DNA from: Ancistrus triradiatus
Lineage: Eukaryota > Chordata > Actinopteri > Siluriformes > Loricariidae
DNA length: 64,000 nt
NCBI GenBank assembly: GCA_025084515.1
Contig: JAJAGP010000091.1
Location: 167,501 to 231,500 of the forward strand
Direction of reading: 5' to 3'
Shown: piece after piece, positions 1-64,000 of the stretch
Numbering within the stretch: position 1 is the first letter of the stretch
Layout: every line of letters starts with the position of its first letter
The notes under the pieces: generated by a model
Database searches by the model: none
Seen by the model: only the letters and a program-made list of their open reading frames with translations
Told to the model about the DNA's origin: nothing
Program-made: the position numbers and the translations under genes

Positions 1-270
1 TGAAAAAAATTCCGCTCCATTGGGTCATTCTTGAATTATGTTGTTAAAATAAGTTGCTTTAGTGTAAATGTATTGCTATGCATATTGCTAGTGGATTAAT
101 TTCAAATATGACCTAATGTTTAGTTGATTATAATTAACTCTTCCCACCTATTTAAAATTAAAGGCTATAAAGTAGTAGGCTGTAAAGTATCTTAATGTTA
201 AGATTGGAGTTGGCTTGGGTTACTTCGTTACAGTATCAGATGTCAGAAGTATATTAATCTGTGTTTGTGT

Positions 271-274
<4 letters not shown>

Positions 275-361
<87 letters not shown>
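275..361. repeat. Compound (GT)n(GA)n microsatellite
   Basis: About 33 nt of GT repeats pass directly into about 54 nt of GA repeats, with one interruption near 351. A simple-sequence repeat likely to vary in length between individuals. It sits about 0.9 kb upstream of the esrrb start codon. Confidence 0.95.
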
Positions 362-362
<1 letters not shown>

Positions 363-620
363 TTTATATACAATTGTGAGGACCAAAGGACCTGACGTTT
401 TTTACCTTATGGGGACATTTTTTTGGACCTCATAAAGAAAATAACTTTTTCAGAATTACTGAAAGACCAAATGAGCCAGAAGATTTGCTTTAGGATACTG
501 AGAGTAAGGTCAGGGTTAGGTGTAGGTGTAGCATTAATAAGCTACAGCAATCATCATGTTATTATATGGAAAGTCCCCAAAACATATATTTACTAAGACT
601 GTGTGTGTGTGTGTGTGTGT
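363..620 (+). repeat. Microsatellite-bounded dispersed repeat copy
   Basis: The segment between the GT/GA tract and a (GT)10 run at 601-620 contains a 'gaggacc' start, 'atggggaca' and 'ggacctcataaag' blocks, an 'agggttaggtgtaggtgtag' block and 'tggaaagtccccaaaacat' near its end. The same blocks appear in reverse orientation at about 7155-7331 and, partly, at 6671-6825, each time next to CA repeats. This arrangement matches a widespread fish repeat that I recognise but cannot name. Confidence 0.6.
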
Positions 621-636
621 TTTGAGAGGTGGTTGA

Positions 637-1193
637 TTGTCTGTGTGGGCATTTAACCCCCCCAACCCTTTTTCCCCACCCCCTCCGGTGAGTTCCACCA
701 GCCCTCTCTGTCGCTTTAAGTCCGGCCCCCCGGAGCCAGCCAACAGCAGCTGTTCCATATTCATCAAGCCCTTCAGTCTTAAAGAGCCCTATCCCGAGCA
801 TGGAAAGAGTCATTTCTCTCGCTCGCTCTCTTGCAGCCACTCCATCTTAGCACTCTCTCCCAACGCTGCTGCTGCCTCTGTCTCTGCCTCGCTCTGTCCT
901 ACTCACCCCCTTCGGCTCTCACCCCCCCCAGCTCTCACGCACATCCACACACACACACGTGCACTCATATAGTACTAACTTACACACACTTACACGAGCG
1001 TCCACAGTCACACACACACACACACACACTCACTCTTGTACCTGTGCAGACTGGGGGGTGTTGTGCTGGGTGTTGTGCTGGCGGGTGCTTTTTCGCTTTG
1101 AAGGTGTTCGACTCATTTCTTTGGGGAAAAAGTGGGTGTCACTCGTTTCCTCTTTCCTCCTTCTCTGCCTCCTGGAATGCTAAAACTGGACTG
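637..1193 (+). promoter_or_regulatory. Probable 5' leader / promoter-proximal region of esrrb
   Basis: Pyrimidine-rich sequence immediately before the first coding exon. It contains a CA run (1009-1029), CTC/CTG-rich stretches and a 'ctctcttgcag' acceptor-like site ending at 836, so the coding exon could either begin at a transcription start here or be spliced to a non-coding exon further upstream. The esrrb reading frame stays open back to about 831 but with no in-frame ATG before 1194. The transcription start cannot be placed from sequence alone. Confidence 0.35.
1009..1029. repeat. Short (CA)n run in the probable leader
   Basis: About ten CA units lie 165 nt upstream of the start codon, in the sequence likely to be transcribed as 5' UTR. 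Confidence 0.85.

Positions 1194-1194
<1 letters not shown>
1177..1194 (+). promoter_or_regulatory. Five-codon uORF whose stop overlaps the esrrb start (TGATG)
   Basis: An ATG at 1177-1179 opens a five-codon reading frame (MLKLD) closed by TGA at 1192-1194. The last base of this stop is the first base of the receptor ATG at 1194-1196. The uORF start has G at -3, whereas the main ATG has C at -3 and G at +4. If the leader includes this segment, scanning ribosomes would meet the uORF first and could reinitiate at the overlapping start. Confidence 0.5.
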
Positions 1195-61316
<60,122 letters not shown>

Positions 61317-61795
61317 ATGAACTCACGAGTCACGAGACATTAGAGACACAGACACTGGGGAGAGACGAGAGGAGAGATGCACTGTTCATTTGAGAAGCAG
61401 GTTACAGACTCGCCTCTCTCTGTCTCGATCTTTTCGAGCCTGTCTCCCTCTGTCTCTCTCACGGACATGAGACATTTTTAAAGAACCTCCTTAAAAAAAG
61501 AAGCAAAATGGAAAAACTCAGTATAAATATAAATGAAGATTTAAAATATATATAACAAATCCTATGTACTTGTACAGTAATGATTTTTTTTGTTTTGTTT
61601 GTTTATGGTCTGTGATTATGTATGAAGGATGAAATCTAAGTCAGAACATTCTCAATGAGGAGGCCTCTTTTTTTTTTTTTCTTTTTTTTTTACCAATACA
61701 TGTCAAGAATTAAATCAGGACCACTAGGTGACATGTGAAGCATCTCGTGCTAAACACACGTGATTGTTCAGCCCCTGAACGTTTCCTCCAGGACT

Positions 61796-61803
61796 TGTAA
61801 ATA
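61796..61803 (+). promoter_or_regulatory. Pumilio-type site TGTAAATA in the 3' UTR
   Basis: An exact match to the UGUANAUA element bound by PUF proteins, 480 nt after the stop. A single 8-mer, so chance occurrence is possible. Confidence 0.4.
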
Positions 61804-62070
61804 TTCATCACAGGGAGATTAAACGAGATGACTGTACTGGCAAAAGTTGTAGAAAATTACAGCCATGTTGTCTTGCTCTGCTGAAAGGGGGGAGGGGACA
61901 TAAACTTTCTGTTTTTCACTTTCAGCTTTCTTGAATATACCTCTTCAGAACAGTGAACCTGCAGCAAGGATTTTCTCGTGCCATGTGCAGGCAGACACAT
62001 GTGGAAAACATGTTTAACCAAACTACTAGTGTAGCAGGTAGTCAGTGGTTTTACTCTGTAGTAACACAGC

Positions 62071-62076
62071 AATAAA
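62071..62076 (+). terminator. Candidate polyadenylation signal AATAAA
   Basis: The first canonical AATAAA after the esrrb stop, followed within 40 nt by T/G-containing sequence. Cleavage would fall near 62090-62100. Confidence 0.5.
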
Positions 62077-62095
62077 GGGAGCTGATGGTCCGCTC

Positions 62096-64000
62096 GATAG
62101 TGATTGAACCCTTGTGACTGCTTTTCAGTGCTGCTGCCATTAGAGCACTTTACACTTTGAATTATTAGACGTCTGCGTTACAAGCGAGGGCATTTCGGCA
62201 GTTAACGCACGCCTTACCTGTTGCACTGTGCCCATTTGCTGATGATTGATATTATTGCTGTTTTCTTCCAAACCCAAATAGGGACAACAGCGCAAGCTGG
62301 TGCTAAATGTTAACTGGCAGGTTGAAGAACAGACCGGATTTGGGCAGAATGGAAGATGAGTGAGGGATTGGTGAGGGAATGCTGTTTTATTAGAGGAGGT
62401 ATCAAATGATTTACGCCAGGTGGCATACATCCAGGATATTCCATGCTCAAACAATCAGAGGCCCATACGTCAAAGGAACTATTCTGAGAGTGCTAAGCTG
62501 CGGTAGATTCATCGCGCACACAGAGAAAGCAAGGTGTCCAGCATCTGCTCGGTCCGTTTTAGAAGTGCCCAGGACTTTTATAGCATCAGATCCCAATGAA
62601 GGTGAACGGCAGGTGCAGGTTTTTCACACCAGCTATATTTTTAGGTCTGCAAAGGTGGCAGCAGCCTGAAAAAATGGAGCGTGCACACATTGAGGGCGCT
62701 TGACCCCATGTTGACACAATAGCACTGACGCATGGATTGCTAAAAAGGGCTTTGAAGCGTAAACAACTAATTAGCCCCACCATAAACCCTCCCACCAAAG
62801 CTTCCAACCATGTGAACGCCCACAGAGGATGACTAGAAAATACCAACATCGCTCCTGTTTCAGGGCAGCGTGCGAGTGGTTTCTGCTCTGGAAAGAGCGT
62901 CTGTGTTGTTTTGTTTGACCTTTATGGTGCATGATTGGAGATGTAGTTCTATAACTCTAAGTTTGCCACCCTTTCCCTCACCCTGTTGTAAAGGGATGGC
63001 TTAGCGTATACTACTGATGCTGTTTAATGTGATGTAAATTGTGGCTCTGTCACAATGCAAAACTGTGATTAAAGGAACTGACGGTAGTGAAGGTTAACGC
63101 TGGCCTGCTCGCTTATTATATCAGTGGCCAAGGAGAATTCCGCTGTATATTTATTGGCTACTCCGTTCACAAGCCTGCCGATTAAACTGTTTAAACTTGA
63201 AGTGTCCACAGTCCTGTGTATGATGTAGGCTTATTCAAGCAAAGAAGGATACTGTAATAACAGGGCATTTTTTCATTCTGTTGTGCAGGCCATGTGGCTA
63301 GCAAGGACCAATTCTGACTAACATCATGCTGTTGCTCTTTGTTCTTCAGTGCTGTATTGTTTCCAGAGCTGTACATTTGTGAATCAATGTGAATCCATGA
63401 CCTGTACGTTGTGATCGCAGACAAAATTCATCAGTAGCGACAGATTCTTAAAAACTACAAACCAAATGTTGTCCCATACTTAGTGATTAACTACACTAAA
63501 GTGATTTATATTAAAAAAAATATGCTCCACTTCATCCAATTAAACAGGGATATTTACACTGTTTATAATGAAATATGCAGTGTTCTGTAAGCACTGACGA
63601 TATCTTCAATACAGTTTTCTCAATAACAAAATGTATCATGATACGACAAAATATTGTAATAATGCCCATCCCTATGTTACCCTGAGCAGTCTCTGTCCTT
63701 GGGCGGCTTGCTAGGCTATCCTATGGCCACATAAGCACACCACCTGAAAACATTTGCAGAATGCCAGTTGCACATTGGTGGCTTTAAAAAGTGTCTAGTG
63801 TTCACATCCATCATCACACCAAATTGTATCATTAAATATCTTAAGGTTGGAAGATATGTCAAATTCAATTTCATCTAGCCCAGTATCAGCCCAAGATAGT
63901 TGTGCTGGATCTGTGCATTATTAAAGACCACAAGCACTTTAAGTAGTGACATTATTCGTGTCATTTTCATGGTCCATCTGTATGTGCTTTGCGAACAGCC
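62096..64000. other. Downstream flank, no gene seen
   Basis: Mixed unique sequence without recognisable exons on either strand. It could be extended 3' UTR or intergenic DNA. A hAT-like terminal fragment lies at 63590-63676. Confidence 0.6.
63590..63676. mobile_element. Possible hAT-like terminal fragment
   Basis: Ends 'cgacaaaatattgtaataat' and 'gcccatccctatgtt'. The reverse complement begins 'agggatgggcattattac', a familiar hAT-type terminus. Similar sequence ('taataagcacccagccctat') occurs at about 12376-12402. Confidence 0.35.

Larger units (their letters stand above)
1..636. other. 5' flanking region, no gene seen
   Basis: AT-rich sequence with no recognisable coding segment. It holds a compound GT/GA microsatellite and, directly after it, a copy of a microsatellite-bounded repeat ending in a second GT run; both are listed separately. 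It lies upstream of the esrrb start, so it may contain promoter or enhancer sequence, but no TATA box or clear CpG-rich core could be identified. Confidence 0.6.
61317..62095 (+). other. Probable esrrb 3' UTR
   Basis: Follows the stop codon with purine- and then T-rich sequence (poly-T at about 61670-61692). It contains a Pumilio-type site and ends near the first AATAAA. No ORF of interest. A longer UTR using later ATTAAA signals cannot be excluded. Confidence 0.55.

Overview
This is vertebrate genomic DNA, almost certainly from a ray-finned (teleost) fish. It is AT-rich, has long introns, many CA/GT and CT/GA microsatellites, tRNA-derived SINEs and many decayed Tc1/mariner-type transposons of the kinds common in fish genomes. 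Nothing looks prokaryotic: there are no operons, ribosome binding sites or dense ORFs.

The window holds one protein-coding gene, on the + strand, running from about the start of the window to about 62.1 kb. It is the estrogen-related receptor beta gene (esrrb, an NR3B orphan nuclear receptor). Seven coding exons (1194-1243, 17070-17491, 25566-25682, 39055-39165, 41599-41760, 56914-57183, 61072-61316) join in frame at GT/AG sites into 1377 nt encoding 458 residues. The protein has an N-terminal region with a conserved phospho-SUMO motif, a two-zinc-finger DNA-binding domain with its C-terminal extension, a hinge, and a complete ligand-binding domain ending in the AF-2 helix. Exon 1 (16 codons plus two bases) lies 15.8 kb upstream of exon 2. 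Its phase and sequence rebuild the long ERR-beta N terminus. The gene is intact, with no frameshift or premature stop.

Layout: 1-1193 is 5' flank and probable leader. Intron 1 (15.8 kb) holds microsatellites, SINEs and a cluster of ERR/SF-1-like half-sites. Intron 2 (8.1 kb) holds a Tc1 relic, a SINE, a conserved-looking non-repetitive segment and a dispersed repeat. Intron 3 (13.4 kb) holds a pogo-like element, two Tc1-type relics, a G-rich tract and a GC-rich segment with an octamer. Intron 4 (2.4 kb) holds a tandem duplication carrying a SINE in each half. Intron 5 (15.2 kb) holds hAT-like, LINE, Tc1 and SINE relics, including a nested insertion with a 7-bp target duplication. Intron 6 (3.9 kb) holds a SINE, an AT-homeodomain-rich segment and a short Tc1 derivative. 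After the stop there is a roughly 0.75 kb candidate 3' UTR with a Pumilio-type site and an AATAAA, then about 1.9 kb with no recognisable gene.

I found no convincing wholly new genetic system. The most useful observations concern the receptor itself (a uORF whose stop overlaps the main start, two possible start codons, a Phe at the pocket position that separates ERR-beta from ERR-gamma), a pyrimidine microsatellite forming part of a splice-acceptor tract, and datable repeat insertions and duplications. Assignments rest on recognising sequence; no database search was run.
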